Position numbers and translations under genes: made by a program. The notes under the pieces are model-generated. The model made no database searches and was not told the DNA's origin. It saw nothing but the letters and a program-made list of their open reading frames with translations. From assembly GCF_024139115.2 (NCBI RefSeq), contig NC_085139.1, forward strand, positions 67,933,203-67,997,202: 64,000 nt of DNA. Direction: 5' to 3'. Shown here piece after piece: positions 11,660-24,217 of this stretch. Source of the DNA: Armigeres subalbatus. Lineage: Eukaryota > Arthropoda > Insecta > Diptera > Culicidae. Position 1 is the stretch's first letter. Each line of letters starts with the position of its first letter.

Positions 11660-13980
11660 TCTGATTGCCAAGAAACCCGAGGCCAGTGGTGATGCAACGA
11701 CTGAAGACACGCTATCCAACTACCACCAATAGTCATTTCACCAGCAGACTCGATAGCTGTTGCCCCAAAGCAGAAACAGGGTCCGTAAAGATCATACGTA
11801 CAGTTTCCCTTTTCATTCCTATTGGAATGACATCCCTATAGGGGTGTTCACCCATTATTCACCCAAATGCGCTCCTACTTCTGCTATGCTTCAGATGTGG
11901 CTTTTCCGAACTCTTTCATCATCCAGGGATCCAAGCGAATAATGTAATGTAGTTCACCAGCTTTCTATACGATCTTTCCGAACTTCCGCACTTGTCTCGC
12001 ACTCGAACGCGATATTCGTATTTGAACAATCGTTCAGCAATATTGTTCATACAAATCGGTTCGCTCTTGGCGGCGATTGACCCGTGGAAGGATGTAGAAT
12101 CTACCGGTTGGTTAGCAAAATGATTGAGATCTCTATGTTGATATCAGATTTCTGGCACTTCATACATTGTGTTTGAAAGTCTGCATGTATCGCTCTGCTG
12201 AACCGATCGGCGAAAGATGATACCGGGCTACCATTTTGTGCGTTACGCCGATCATCGGCGAAATCTCTCGGAACGTCTGTCTACGATATGAATTCTACTT
12301 CATGGTCGCTAAGTAGCACCGATAGAATTTCGATTGTAGCAAATTTTTCTCGACACGTCTTCACCGTACTCTCTGCAGTAGTAGACTTGCACGTCAGACG
12401 TGTCAAACCGGATGAAGAAGTAGGTAGGTAGGTGATACGGTCCTCCAAAACCAACATGGATTCTTTGCAATGGCAACATCGTAGTCTCCCAACAAGGCAT
12501 ACAGGTTTTCTCAGCATCAGTTCTGATATGACCGATTAACATCCAGCACAGTTAGTAACTGTAGTGGTGTTTTGGGACCCGTGTCACCAAGGGCAATTGG
12601 GTTTTTTATTTAGAACAAAAGTTAATTTGTTGTATTTATTCAAAAGAACACCTTTTTCTGAGCCACGACATATTTGAAGTTTAAAATCCATTTTAAAAGT
12701 TTTTGGAAATTTGCCTTCTTGGCAGTTAGCTCACAGGTTGACAGCTCGGCCCATAATAAAATCAAGTTAGGGATGTTCAATACGCGAAATTATTAGGTTT
12801 TTCGAAATTAATTTAAAATAGTTCTTGTGCACCAAAATTCATGAAATTTTGGATTTGGGTTCGGTTTTTATAATAGATTCAAGATATGTAATAATCTCAA
12901 TATCCCTAAAAAAAAAACAATTAACGTGTTGATTAATGTACGGTTGAAACAATAATGATTTAATTAGCTATTCTCAAATACATTTTTACCTACGGGAGAC
13001 AGTCGAAGCCAATGTAATTAGAGAAGGCCATTGGGGCCAGCACAACTTAGTAAGAGGCACTAAAATGTGTGCATTCCAATTTGAGGTCTCGGACTAGAAT
13101 TGGTGAGATCTTCATTGATGTCAACGAACGGCTTTGGGTGTTCGTTGTACATCGATTGAAAGTATGAGAAATTATAAAAGGGTATGATGACATGCGTTAG
13201 ACACATGCCATAAAACTATCTCCTCGATATCGTGATCCATTCCAACGCACCAGCAGTTTACTCTAATTAAGGACATTGTACGTGCCGTACTAAAATAATT
13301 GGAATGTAATTCATCCAGCACTTTTATTCTTAGCACGGGCGGAATTTGTAGTCCGTATACCGCCAGAAAGAAAATTTCCAAAGTAAGAACCCGGTTTGGT
13401 AAACTTGGAATCCTCAGATTTTCCACACATTATCCCTTAGATGAGGTTCCGCTTAGACTTATTTTCAGCTGTGTTTTGGGTAAGTTCGGCAGCGGAGTTC
13501 CAATTAGGTTCAACTTGAAACTGTTCGACTGAACTTGCTTCTTCACGGCCCTGAATGATACTTCGCAACTTCATCAACTTGAACGGCATACAATTTTTCC
13601 GAAGGTTATTCAAAACATAAAGAACCGTACTGCGGTTCTCATCGAATGTTTCGCAGCAGTTAGTCAGACCGACAGACGACTGTACTTCATCCGTATTCTC
13701 GAGAATTGTTGTAACTTTCTCTTGTATCTTATGAATACTCTTTTTATCCATGAGATATCCACAGTAGTCGATCTGCTACACAAAAACAAGTTCTACTTCT
13801 TTTTGTTCCACAAAAACACTTCCACATCTTGGAATGGAATGCTATGATGGTGGAGCCTCCAAAGGACTTCTTCTAATAGTCCAAGACGCACATCATCGTT
13901 GTGTCCCATGACTTTTCTTTCGTCGGAAAATACTCTGACTGCCATGCTGCATTGCTGAAGTAAATATTTCTCTGGCAACC
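11660..13980 (-). pseudogene. Degraded Ty3/gypsy retrotransposon fragment (integrase)
   Basis: Minus strand: 13426-13172 encodes an integrase zinc-binding (H2C2) remnant with IPPVLRIKVLDELHSNYFST and MDHDIEEIV. Next, 12517-12281 encodes part of the integrase core (TVKTCREKFATIEILSVLLS, then D and EF in the position of the usual DNGxxF). From 12120 downward a HPSTGQSP-like phrase resembles the integrase tail. The ORF at 13751-13437 sits where gag or the pol leader might be, but resemblance is weak. No reverse transcriptase or RNase H was found, and about 600 bp of unrelated DNA separates the two integrase parts. It is an internally deleted, long-dead copy. Confidence 0.65.
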
Positions 13981-14490
13981 TGGGCCACTACTAGCTGCAA
14001 ATATGTCTGTACAAGGCCAATTCTGGAAAAAAAATCTGTCCTCCGGCTAACGATGCGAACAGTTTTCCCACCTTAGGCAGTAAATTGCAGTCCATGGATA
14101 GTTCTGATTCACCTTCGTCGCACACATTCTGCTTCAAGCTTGTCCTATTCATCTTCCACCGTCTGCTGTGAGTCGAACGGAATCTTCCTCGTCTTCAGAA
14201 GCACCGACGTGGCATTTTTCTTCGGGAATTAACTGACTTGATCAAAACAGATCTTCCTCATGAAGTTGTCCAACACTTTCGGAGAGAAAGCGAAGAAGGA
14301 GATCGCATTATCCGTAAATGGCGTTTGATCGAAATGGTCGTTTGACCAAATAGTCGAACGGGTCATATGGCGACGGCCACAAAAAAATTTTACTTAACCG
14401 GTTATTTGGCAAATAGGTTATTTGGCAAATAGGTTATTTGGTAAATAATGCCGTTTGACAATACTGAAAGTTGTGGAAAGTATGCAGTGA
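13981..14490. repeat. Unassigned intronic DNA with a short tandem repeat
   Basis: Around 14400-14450 the phrase AGGTTATTTGGCAAAT occurs three times in tandem, within sequence rich in TTTGACCAAAT-like phrases. The upstream part may still belong to the gypsy relic. Confidence 0.4.
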
Positions 14491-14499
14491 TTGATGATA

Positions 14500-17115
14500 A
14501 TTGAGAACTTAAAGAATGGAAATATCTCGAACCGAATCCTTTTGAGCTTCCAAACAGAATTCAAGTGGAATATTAGAAATCTTTTCCTTCTTCTAGAAAG
14601 ATTCCGTTCGGAATACTTAAATCATTCTGTTGGGAAGCCGAGAAGCCCAGAAGGCTCCGTGTGGAAATTCAAACTAATTCCATTCGGGAACCCGAAAGAA
14701 TTCCGTTCAGAAAACCCAAAAGAAAAGAACGAACTTTTTTCAGGCTTACGAAAAGAGATATTTTGGGATTCCAAATAGAAATCTGTTGGATATTCGAACA
14801 GAATACTTTGGTACTTCCGAAGAGAATTCCTAAGCTTAGTCTTAAACGAATTTCGCTCAAAAGCCAAAAAAATCCTTTTTGAAGCCCAAAAGTATCCCAT
14901 AAGAACGGAATGGATTTCTTTTGGGCATACGAAAAGAGTTTTTTTAGGAGTTTCGAATAGAATCGTTTTGAACTTCCGAACGGAATTCTTTTGAGTTTTC
15001 GAACTGAATCCTTTCGGGTTTCCGAATGGAACTTGTTTGGGCTTCTGAATGTTTGTTTGAGGAATACCAGAAGGATTCTGTTCTAAATCCCAAAGAGGAT
15101 TATGCTTGAAAGCCCACAGGATTTTTTTATAAGCCCGACAGGATTCTGTTCGGAAGATCAAAGAAATTCCATTCGGAAGCCCAAAAACATGTTTTGCTCA
15201 AACCCCAAAACCTTTTTGGTCTTTTGAAAGGCATCCCAGAAGGACTCAGTTCAAAAGTCCAGAAGGATTATGTTGAGAAGCTAAAAAAGCTTAGCTTGAA
15301 ACAAACCCGAAATGATTTTGTTCGGAAGTCCAAAAAGCTTTCTTTCAAAAACCCAAAAGATCTCCGTTCATAGACTCAAAAGAAATCCATTTTTCTAAGT
15401 TTTTGGGCTTCTGAATGAACTTCCGTTGAACTTCCTCACAGAGCCCTGTTGGGTACACCTCTTCATGTTTTTTTGCTTCCGAATTCTTTTGGGCTTGCGA
15501 AAGGAATTCTTTTGTGCTTACAAACGAAAATCGTTTGGGTCTTTGAACATTCCTTAAAACTTTTGGGCTTCAGAACGAACTTCCTAACATAACCCAGTCG
15601 GGATCCCGAACAGTACCCAAAGGATAAACTTCTTTTAGGTCTGCAAACAGAGATCTTCTAGGTTGTCGGAACGGAAGCTGTCGGAAGGAATCTTTCGGGT
15701 TTCCAAAAATATTTTTCATGAGCTTCTGAACGGAATCTTTCTTAGCTTCCGAAAGGAATCCCAGAAGGATTTTGTTAAGAATCCCAAACGGATTCTGTTC
15801 AGAATACCAAAGAGATTCTCTTTGGAAGCCCTAAAGGATTCCGTTTAGCAGGCAAAAAGGCCAAAATGGTACCGTTCGGGATCCCGACAGGGTTCTGCTC
15901 GGATGTTCAAAGGAAGTTCGTTCAGAAGCCCAAACGTTTAAAAGTATTTTGGGTCTATGAACGGAGATCTTGTTTGTTTTTGAAAAAAAAAACAAGTTTA
16001 TTGGACTTCCGAACGAAATCATTTCAGGTTTCCGAATGGATTTTTATTTGGGCTTTCGAACGACATCCTTCGTTTCTAGTTGATCTTTTTTAGCTTCTCA
16101 ACATAATCCTTTTGGGATTATGAACTGAGTCCATCAAGGATGTCTTTCAAAAGACCAAAAAGATGTTGGACCTTTGAAACAAAAATGTTTTGGGCTTCCG
16201 AATGAAATTTCTTCAATATTCCAAATACCATCCTGTTGAGCTCCCGAACGGAACCATTTGGCTTTCGAACGGAATCCTTTTTGGGAACGGAGCCTTTTGG
16301 GCTTCATAAGGAATTCCTTTTGGCTTCAAAGCAGAATCCTCTTTGGGATTTAGAACATAAACCTTTTGGTATTTCTGTCGAAGGCCACCTAATGGGTTTT
16401 TGGAGGAAGGGAAGGTCCCAAAAGATTTCCGTTTGTAGGCGCCAAATGAAATCCATTCCGTTCGTATAGGCTTCAAAACGGAATTGTTTGGGCTTGCGAA
16501 AGGAATTCTTTTGTGCTTACGTACGAAAATCGTTTGGGCCTTAGAACAATAAACTTATGGTCTTCTAAACAGGATTCCTTTCATCTTCCATACAAAATCC
16601 TGTCGGGTTTCCATATGGCATCATTGTTAGCTTCCGTGAGGAATCCCTTTGGATTTTCGAACGGAATCGTTCAAGGTTTCTGAACGGAATCCTTTTCGTC
16701 TTCCGAGCTCAATCTTTTTGAGCTTAAACAAACTTTTTAGGATTCTGAACGAAATCCGTATGGGATTTCTTTTGGAACGCCAGAAAGATTCCATTTAGCA
16801 ACCCGACAGAATTCTATTCGGAAGCCCTAAATCATTTTGATCGAAAGTCCAAAAGAATTTCGTTCGAAAACCCTAAAAATCCGGTTGTAAGCCCAAAAGA
16901 TTTTCGTTCGAAATCCGAAAAGAAATCCATTACATTTTTATGGGTTTCCAAACGGAATTATTTGGGTCTCCGAACGAATTCCTTTTGTCTTACGAATCGA
17001 ATTCGTTTGGGCTTTGGAGTTGATTATTTTTAATTTGGACTTCCAAACGGATTCCTTTAAGACTTTCGAAAGGAACCTTTTTGACACCCGAAAATATTTT
17101 ATTCGGGATTTCAAA
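14500..17115. repeat. 2.6-kb degenerate intronic minisatellite with quasi-palindromic units
   Basis: Loosely periodic units (about 23-30 bp) are built from TTCCGAACGGAATCCTTTTG, GGCTTCCGAACGG and their complements. TTCC-G-AAC-GGAA is almost its own reverse complement, and units point in both directions: the complement (CCCAAAAGGATTCCGTTCGG) is frequent at 15,050-15,350 and 15,760-15,850. Copies are heavily diverged. Open frames here, up to 179 aa, exist only because the repeat rarely forms stops. Confidence 0.75.
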
Positions 17116-17812
17116 TGGAATCCTTCTGGATCGAAGTAGGCTTTGCTTGCGCGCAGTCGATTGTGTTGTGTTTTTCAGCAGAGTATTGTTTATTTTTCGT
17201 TTCGCTGATTTTTTTCTTCTTATACTACGCCACCTGGAACCAGGATTTTTCCGGTCTAATGTTTTGGGTCTCTTCGGATTTGAAGCTTAAGATTCTGCAA
17301 AGTGCGGGAGTGTTTGGTAGTTTTGGCCGGAATAGTCTTGGGATGATTTGATTTAGTTCTGATGTGTAAGATACGCAAGTCAGGATTGTAATCGCACATT
17401 ACTTTTTATAATTTAAATCTATTGTTTTTTTCTGTAACAAACAATGTTATGGATTTCATGATACTTTTTATTCGGGTATACTTCGTTTGCGAGTGGGATG
17501 TTTTCAGTATTGTCGGCGTAGCACCAACTTAGAATTCGGAAGTCGGGACTTCCGAACCGAACTTTCTTCCGAAGTTTTATCTGTCAAACTGATTGATGCG
17601 TTGATTAGCGCATCTTTAGGCGAATCTAGCGCACTACTTCCGAAGTTGGGAAAGTTGCCTGTATCTGGAGAAAAATCCAACTTCGGTATAAAAAGCGGTC
17701 TAACTTTATTCCGGATAGAGAATATTATTCGAACAGTCACTTTAAATTTTATTTTCAGTTGAATTCATGACCCTGTTATTAAACCAATTCTATTCATTCT
17801 TCTCGTCCACAG
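17116..17812. other. 3' end of the long intron, no feature recognised
   Basis: Contains a small inverted repeat at 17530-17570 (CGGAAGTCGGGACTTCCG) and a splice acceptor with a pyrimidine tract (TTCTTCTCGTCCACAG). Confidence 0.5.
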
Positions 17813-18094
17813 CGGAGACAAGCGGCAGCCGCCGAAGCCAGGCGACTGGCGGCCGAAAATGCCAAACTGCAGAATGGCAGCAGTAACGGTAGCGCCATCA
17901 CTGCCAACGGGCACCACGGGAAGAACGGTTCGGTGCACCATCACAGTAACGGCAGTGCCACCTCCAACGGCACCTCGTTACTGTCCAACGGTATCGGTAG
18001 TAATAAGGCAGCCGACTATTACGTTCGGGGCGATCTCCCGGCAGAGATCGAGATCACGCAGCGACAACCTAGCAGCCGCAATCAGGCACAATAA
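17813..18094 (+). CDS. Very-long-chain fatty acid elongase (ELOVL), terminal exon
   Basis: This exon has 93 codons plus the TAA stop at 18092-18094, in phase 0 after AG at 17811-17812. It encodes the cytosolic tail. A basic and alanine-rich, probably helical start (RRQAAAAEARRLAAENAKL) is followed by a low-complexity Asn/Gly/Ser/His segment (QNGSSNGSAITANGHHG, then VHHHSNGSATSNGTS). It ends with a charged segment around YYVRGDLPAEIEITQRQ and finishes RNQAQ. The final residues do not form the usual KxKxx ER-retrieval motif. The overlapping 144-aa frame starting at 17859 is out of phase with the rest of the gene and is a shadow. The tail is predicted from the joined frame; no cDNA was available. 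Confidence 0.88.
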   Translation, partial: RRQAAAAEARRLAAENAKLQNGSSNGSAITANGHHGKNGSVHHHSNGSATSNGTSLLSNGIGSNKAADYYVRGDLPAEIEITQRQPSSRNQAQ

Positions 18095-20080
18095 TAGCGA
18101 ATACGACGAAGCAACCCCTTCCGGTACAGGAAGCGATAGGACAACCTCACACACCCACAGCTACACACAGACAATATTAAATCCAAGCTACTTCCTTAGT
18201 TCCCTATTGACTTCTCGTATGAGAAGCTTCCCCTCCTTCCTAGCACTCTCCTACAAGCATACAAAATGCAGTGGTTTCTATTGTTATGATTAATTAATTT
18301 ATTGTAAATCTTCTTTATTATTAATTCATAAACAAACACACACACACACTTACACTCACACAACCAAAAGTCTATGTGCATTCGCTATCATTTTTATTTG
18401 TGTTTCATTGTTTTTGGTACAGTTCTATCAATCACTTACACTGAAACATTTTCATTCAAGTTGGGTTAAATGTCGTCAACATTCGGCAATAAAGTGCAAG
18501 CAAAGTATATTTTAATGCAAATCATGTACACATTAGAAACCGTTATTTACGGTTTGTAATTTGAAAAAGGAAAATGAACGTGTCAAAAAACTAATCAACT
18601 ACTGAGAGAAGCAAGAAAACAATCACAACACAGACAGGAAATTCAAATCTAATGAAATGAAAAAAAAAAGAATAACACACATTCACACACAAAACACAGC
18701 AAACCGTAAGCAAAAGCCAAAACAAACTGAGAGAGAATAAACGAGAGGTGAAAGCTTTTCCGTTTCTACTATTCTCCCGCCGTACAAGGTGATGAGAGAG
18801 AAAGAAGAGACGTGTTACCTTTATTTAGAGTTTTAAATGAAGTGTTAGTAACTTGCGCGGTGATAGTAGCGTCTGTCTATAGCAGGTTCATCTTACACTG
18901 GGGAGAATTCAGGAGAATTTAATCAAAACAAATCGAAGCAAAATGGCGGCAATATTAGGAACGGTTTTGTTTAGCAGTGTAGGGAAATAAACCGTAATTG
19001 TAAAAAAAAAAAAGATGTGAGGAACTACTGCTGGGCGAAGAGCGAGACAGGCAAGCATATGATGTGTAAATAGTTTAGATTATCTAAAAGTGTAGGCGGT
19101 AAGGATGTATAGGTTTAAGGTTATACTACTGCAGTTGGTTGAAGAAGCAAAAATGAACTGAAGGTGAAGGTTCTAAAAAAGAAAACGCCAGACAGTACCA
19201 TTTTGATGCTATTTTACCTACCAGCTAGGATTTTTTTTTTCTAATTTCAATTACTAAAATACAACTGTTGAAACAGGCACACACAGGAAGCTTTATGATT
19301 CGAGACAAAAATGAGTATTTGTTTTAGTGGCTTCTCTGCCATGTAGGCCAATTATTTGGATTTCTTTCTCTGAACCCTCTCGAAAACAAAGGTCGAACAG
19401 TAAGATCAAAACCACAACCATTTCAAGACACATCCAATTACACACACACACATTACATACAGAATCAGGAACAGGAACTACCTATTTTGATAAGGTTACA
19501 ACAATAGATATCAAGTCTTTGATGCATAGAATACAAAACATACGGAACGGTGTTTAGGGGACAGTCAGACAGAGATGCTTCTGTCTGTAAATAGGATTTA
19601 AATCTACAAAAAAAAACATGATAAGAAACGATAAAAAAAAACTCTAATGTGATTTCTTTATTTTTTGTAAGGAAAAGCAAAAGCAAACAAATTGTACTAA
19701 AGAGATGTTGAGTAAACGAAGAAAACACCGCCGCGAACAATTCAGAACAATTGTTAAACACATACACCCACACAAATTGACAAAGCTTTTATCATAGAGT
19801 GCGCTCCGTGTCCATGTTGTATATTTGCTACGTGCACACACACACACACACAAACGTATACAAAAGCCATTTGCTAAATATTTACAAACGCATAGCAAAA
19901 AGTATCAGTTATTATGTGGGCGTATTGCAGTTTTCTTTGAACACTTCAAATGATGATGGTGCATCAGGGTGGAGGGAAAGCGTACAGGCGGTGTTGCTGT
20001 TAATTGTATTATTCAATCAGATTTGTTTACAACAGAAAACAGTTTATGTTTTTCAACTGAACAAACATTTTTTGCTGTGA
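18095..20080 (+). other. Probable long 3' UTR of the elongase and downstream DNA
   Basis: About 2 kb without recognisable transposons, rich in CA and AAAC runs, as is common for long insect 3' UTRs. Candidate poly(A) signals AATAAA lie at 18488, 18736 and 18986. CA repeats lie at about 18338-18352 and 19838-19852. Two perfect Pumilio-type motifs TGTAAATA occur at 19065 and 19586. Where the transcript ends is inference. Confidence 0.4.
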
Positions 20081-21500
20081 ATATAACTAATACATCTCTG
20101 TTTAAGTAGGCAGTTGAATTAATTCGTAGAAAATTTCGCGATTCAATGTGATCAAATGAACACCTAAATATTGCAACGGTAAATTTATTCATTATTAGTT
20201 CGTTTTGTGCAAAGCATAATTCCTTAAATTAATTCAAACTTAATCAAACAATATTCGTTGAAAAAGGTGTACATATTTTGTGTTCTATTTTGCACAATTG
20301 TCTAACATCCGCGTTCAAAACAAAACATTCCTCGTGTGAGAAACACCCAAGAACTCCACAGCCACCAGCATTTTGACAGCACCCGGCTGTGCACCTTGCT
20401 TGCAAGTTATGAGCGATGCAAACTTCAGGAGGAAAACTGCAATAAGTTCCACTGAAATCCAACCGAGTAAATGTAATAAACTGGTTGTACAGACACAGAG
20501 CCATCTGTTGAAGAGCGTTTGAGCGGTGAATCGAATAAAGGTGAAAAATGTTGCAAAAAAAAAGGTTGATGACAAAACAATTACAATCTTCAACAATCCG
20601 AATATCCTTAAAGTTAAGTACAATAGATCATGCTGAAAGTGACTAACACAAAGAGGTGTTTGCTTCTCACAAAACATGTGTCTGCTGCAACACAGATACT
20701 TCTAGACAGACTGTAATTATAACTTCACGGACTGTTTGTCCATATATCTCGAAACACCAGAAACACTCATTACATGTGGTGAAAAGACGTGTTGGACAAG
20801 TATAGGGTGACCATATGATTTTTTTTCCAAAGGAGGACAATAATTCATCCAAATCATTGCGATAAAAAAGAACATTTGGTTTAGAAAGGAGAACATTGGA
20901 AAAAAAAGATACATAACACAAAACTTCATGCAATTGACATAACACTTATTGGTTTTACCTTTTTTATTTGATTTAAAATATATTTATCAGAATTTTGCAC
21001 AATTAAAAGTGCTAAAATGTTATTGTTTGTAGAGGCGAATACGTTGACATCTTTTTCCTTTCTCATTTACTTTATATCTCCAATTTGGACATTGCTGACA
21101 CGCAGCTTTTATTAAGCACTTAGCCGATCATAAACAATGAGTGCCGTCTTCATGATGAAAAGATTCTGTAAAACTTGAATATTTTAATATTAATAGTGCT
21201 AGTAAATAGTGGAAAAATAGAAGAATGGTAATAACCTGACATTATCAACGATTTTCCATAGAATTTAAGAATGTGAAACTTAAATATCATGTTTTCAAGT
21301 GTTGAAAAAATAGAGCCATCGCATTCAATTCTGAACATTATGCAATTGACCGAACATTACACCCATCATGCCCAGTAGATTATCGAAATAATATTGAATA
21401 CCATAAAGTATCACAAACCAAAACATGTGAATAAGAATGGAAACGTTAACTGTATGACCCACGAAGCTCTCAACTGCCGTGGAAAGAAATTAATTTTTTA
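20081..21500. other. Intergenic, no gene recognised
   Basis: A+T-rich. A phrase at 20814-20850 (GGGTGACCATATGATTTTTT, then AGGAGGACA) is the kind of end seen in dispersed MITEs, but no partner end was found. Confidence 0.35.
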
Positions 21501-22083
21501 AATTAATTTTTAATCTTCTTTATACATAAAAATGAATTTCTGTCTGTCTGTCTGTCTGTCTGAACTTCATAGACTAGGAAACCACTGAGCCGATCGGCGT
21601 GAAAATTTGAATTTAGAGGTTTTGGGTGCCGAAGAAGGTTCTTAAGATGGTTTGAAACCCCTCCCCTCTTTGGAAAGGGGGGCTCCCATACAAATGAACC
21701 AGAAATTTCTGCATAACTCGAGAACTAAACAGAGAAAAATTCAAATTTAGGCGAATCGAAGTTCGTTGGGTCTGCTCGTATTAAATATATAGAAATTGTC
21801 TAATCCATTTTGAAAGACGTGACGTCAATCACACGGTTTGAAGAATGCCAAAGATGGCAAACATGGCGGCTGCTATTTCTTCACAAAGTCTATGAAACGT
21901 ACCGTGCAATGCGTTCAGAATGCAGTTCGATGTGTGTGTGTGTCATCCTCTATCCCTCACCTCAATTTCATATCAATGACGGATGCAGAACAAGTGATAA
22001 TAGAACTTTACTAATAACTCGAATTTCATGAAGATAGAGAGTATGTAGGTATGTAGGCGTTCAGAATGCAGTTCGATGTGTGT
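21501..22083. repeat. Dispersed repeat with (TCTG)n start; 27-bp direct repeats
   Basis: A (TCTG)n microsatellite (about 21540-21564) starts a stretch with the phrases ATAAAAATGAATTTCTGTC, CACTGAGCCGATCGGCGTG and CTCCCATACAAATG, typical of high-copy insect repeats; the class is uncertain. A 27-bp direct repeat beginning GCGTTCAGAATGCAGTTCGA lies at 21911-21937 and 22057-22083 around a 119-bp segment. Confidence 0.4.
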
Positions 22084-22383
22084 TTAATCACAGCAAACCT
22101 TGAGAAGCAACTGAACCTTTATTTTTCCAAGTTTGTTTTTCAATATTACGATTTTGTATATTTTTGATACCTGTATCACTGTCAGTTCGTAATGCTCGGT
22201 CAATCTCAGGAGCACGGGATGCTCCCTTAAGAAAACTTTCGGGGAGAAATCGCTTTTCGGGGGAGAAAAACAGTCTGGTGAGTGATAAACATTTTTCGCT
22301 CACTTCGATTACCGCGGGAAGTTGGTTTGCTCGTTTTCTTTCATATCTGAGCCTTTTCGGTGCCATCAGCAATGCAAACGGTA

Positions 22384-22873
22384 GGGTAACGGTACCAATA
22401 GTGGAGGTATTAGTAGATCCACAAAAGAAAATATTTTTAAAAAATTGATAATTATTGAAAATTTACAGCTTTAATATCTTAGCCAATAGATAAACTAATA
22501 AATTTGCTAACAAAAATGAGATTGATGTCATTTAACATCAACAACAACAAAATATTGCTTGCACCACTAATGGGTACACTGTTCCTTTAGTAGAGGTAAA
22601 AAATAATTTTGGTTCCCATAGTGGTGCTATCCATTGATTTCTTATGAGACTCGCCACTATTGGTACAGTTGCACCACTATAGGTGCAAGGGAGTCAATTT
22701 TATTTAAGAAAATCATTGTTTTCAATAGTTTTTCAAGTGAAATCTTAGGATGCATTTAATAGGATATTTAAAGCACGACGCATCATCTGAAATCATCGTA
22801 AAGTGCATAATTATGATAAATTTTACCACTACCTCCACTTTTGGTGCTACTTCCACTAAGGGTACGGTTACCC
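22384..22873. mobile_element. 490-bp MITE, GGGTAACGGTACC ends, TA target
   Basis: The left end GGGTAACGGTACCAATAGTG matches inverted the right end (...GGTACGGTTACCC), with TA on both sides (22382-22383, 22874-22875). Inner phrases such as CCACTATTGGTACAG and ACCACTACCTCCAC repeat in both orientations. Noncoding. Confidence 0.7.
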
Positions 22874-22909
22874 TAGTATCCTTTGTGGTACAAATAATTG
22901 GTTACCAAC

Positions 22910-22990
22910 ATGCAGATAGCGTGGTGGTGTGGCTTGAATGGACGCATCCCTTTGGCTATTATTGTTGATATTCTGGGGTCGAGTCCCGCC
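22910..22990 (+). mobile_element. tRNA-like SINE head (second SINE type)
   Basis: TGGCTTGAATGG fits a pol III A box and GGTCGAGTCCCGC a B box, about 45 bases apart, ending CGCGACC. The 5' half does not pair with the 3' end as a tRNA acceptor would, so this is a SINE or pseudo-tRNA. A similar head is at 47650-47712. Confidence 0.35.
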
Positions 22991-24209
22991 GCGACCATAC
23001 AATTTTTATAATTGTTCTGCGATAATTCTCGCGAAAAGTGAGTGAGAGGTAAAAGTGATAAAACGAAAAAGGATTTCATATCATCTAATAGGCACGATTT
23101 TCGTTTATCTTTCAAGGCTAGCTCCAGAGAAATGATTGGTAGCCCAACTAACAATCCTGGTGCTAAAAGCTTCAACTTCTAGCCATAGACTGTATAATAT
23201 TTGAATAAAAGCAGCCAATGCTGAATAAAAGAAAAGCCTCCGCAAATAATCCCTTAAACTTCAACTCGACTATTACCCAAATATCTATCAGCTAGTCAGT
23301 TTGTGCCGAATATATTTCATCTTTTATCGTTTATGCAGCTTTCATTAAGTCATAAAACATCTTTGTCTGAATTAGCAACCTAGCTAATACTATCGACAGA
23401 CATATGATTTCCGCACAATGATTTTCGTATCACGCTGTACGCGTACAGAGACAAGATGACATACATCTTTTCTTTCCATCGTTGTATCTATTTGACAGCT
23501 TGTTTTGAAACTGATTCTACCGCTTTCCAAAATTTTTTTTTTTTTACATTTTGAAGGATAAAGTCAGCACTGTTCAATTGGGTCATAGATCCTGTAACAG
23601 GTTTATTCGGACACGGAACTCCGGGTTTTTCAAACACTTATTTACTTTGCGCTGACTACCGCTTATTTCTGCACTCCATTTCCACGAGATCCTCCTCTCC
23701 TCTCCTCCCTCTCTCTCCAAACACTATAGATCCAATTTTGAATTTGTCCTTAATCCTAATTTGTCCTTTGTCCTAATCTTAAAAAGAAAATACTGACTAA
23801 TGGCAAACCAAAGATCCCGCATCCTTCCTAATCCCCAGACCTCATTCGAATTAAAACCCATGGGATCCTTGCACAAAATGTTCGAAATCACACGATACAG
23901 AACTCAAACCGTTGAATATCATGTAAAAGTGACGTTAGTTCTTCCCGGAAACAACCCAAGAACTGGTAAAATCTATAGGAAGACATCTTCAGAGCGTAAT
24001 TGTAGCAAATAATGGGCTTACGAATAATTGTTTGCCAATGTTGTGAAAAATATTATCCGGAATTGCAGAAAAACGAATTTCACTCAGTCAGCTTGCAAAT
24101 GTTTGTTTCTATTTCATATGTCAAACGGCGTATTTGACATTTCAAAACAACAAATTATGTTCTGTTTCGTACAATACAACGGTCGAAGGGCAGGGTACGG
24201 AAATCATCG
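22991..24209. other. Intergenic, no feature recognised
   Basis: Small frames at 23800-24012 and 24028-24231 have no recognisable family. A pyrimidine-rich stretch (CTCCTCTCCTCTCCTCCCTC) lies at 23692-23711. Confidence 0.35.
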
Positions 24210-24217
24210 TGCTATCG

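Larger units (their letters stand above)
4145..17812 (+). other. 13.7-kb final intron of the elongase gene, filled with repeats
   Basis: The donor is AAG|GTTAGT at 4145 and the acceptor is CGTCCACAG ending at 17812. The reading phase (0) and the protein continue properly across it. The intron is about 190 times longer than its neighbour and holds most of the transposon debris in the first 18 kb: a LINE, two SINEs, a foldback element, a TA MITE, a gypsy fragment and a minisatellite. Confidence 0.88.

Noticed and set aside
14622..15161. 179-aa minus frame
   Set aside because: Lies wholly in the degenerate intronic minisatellite inside the elongase gene.
17859..18293. 144-aa + frame (MPNCRMAAVTVAPSL...)
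   Set aside because: Out of phase with the elongase terminal exon, whose correct frame continues from the upstream exon and stops at 18094.
22910..22990. Functional tRNA gene
   Set aside because: B box is present but the 5' and 3' ends do not pair; a similar headed sequence recurs at 47650, so SINE-derived is more likely.
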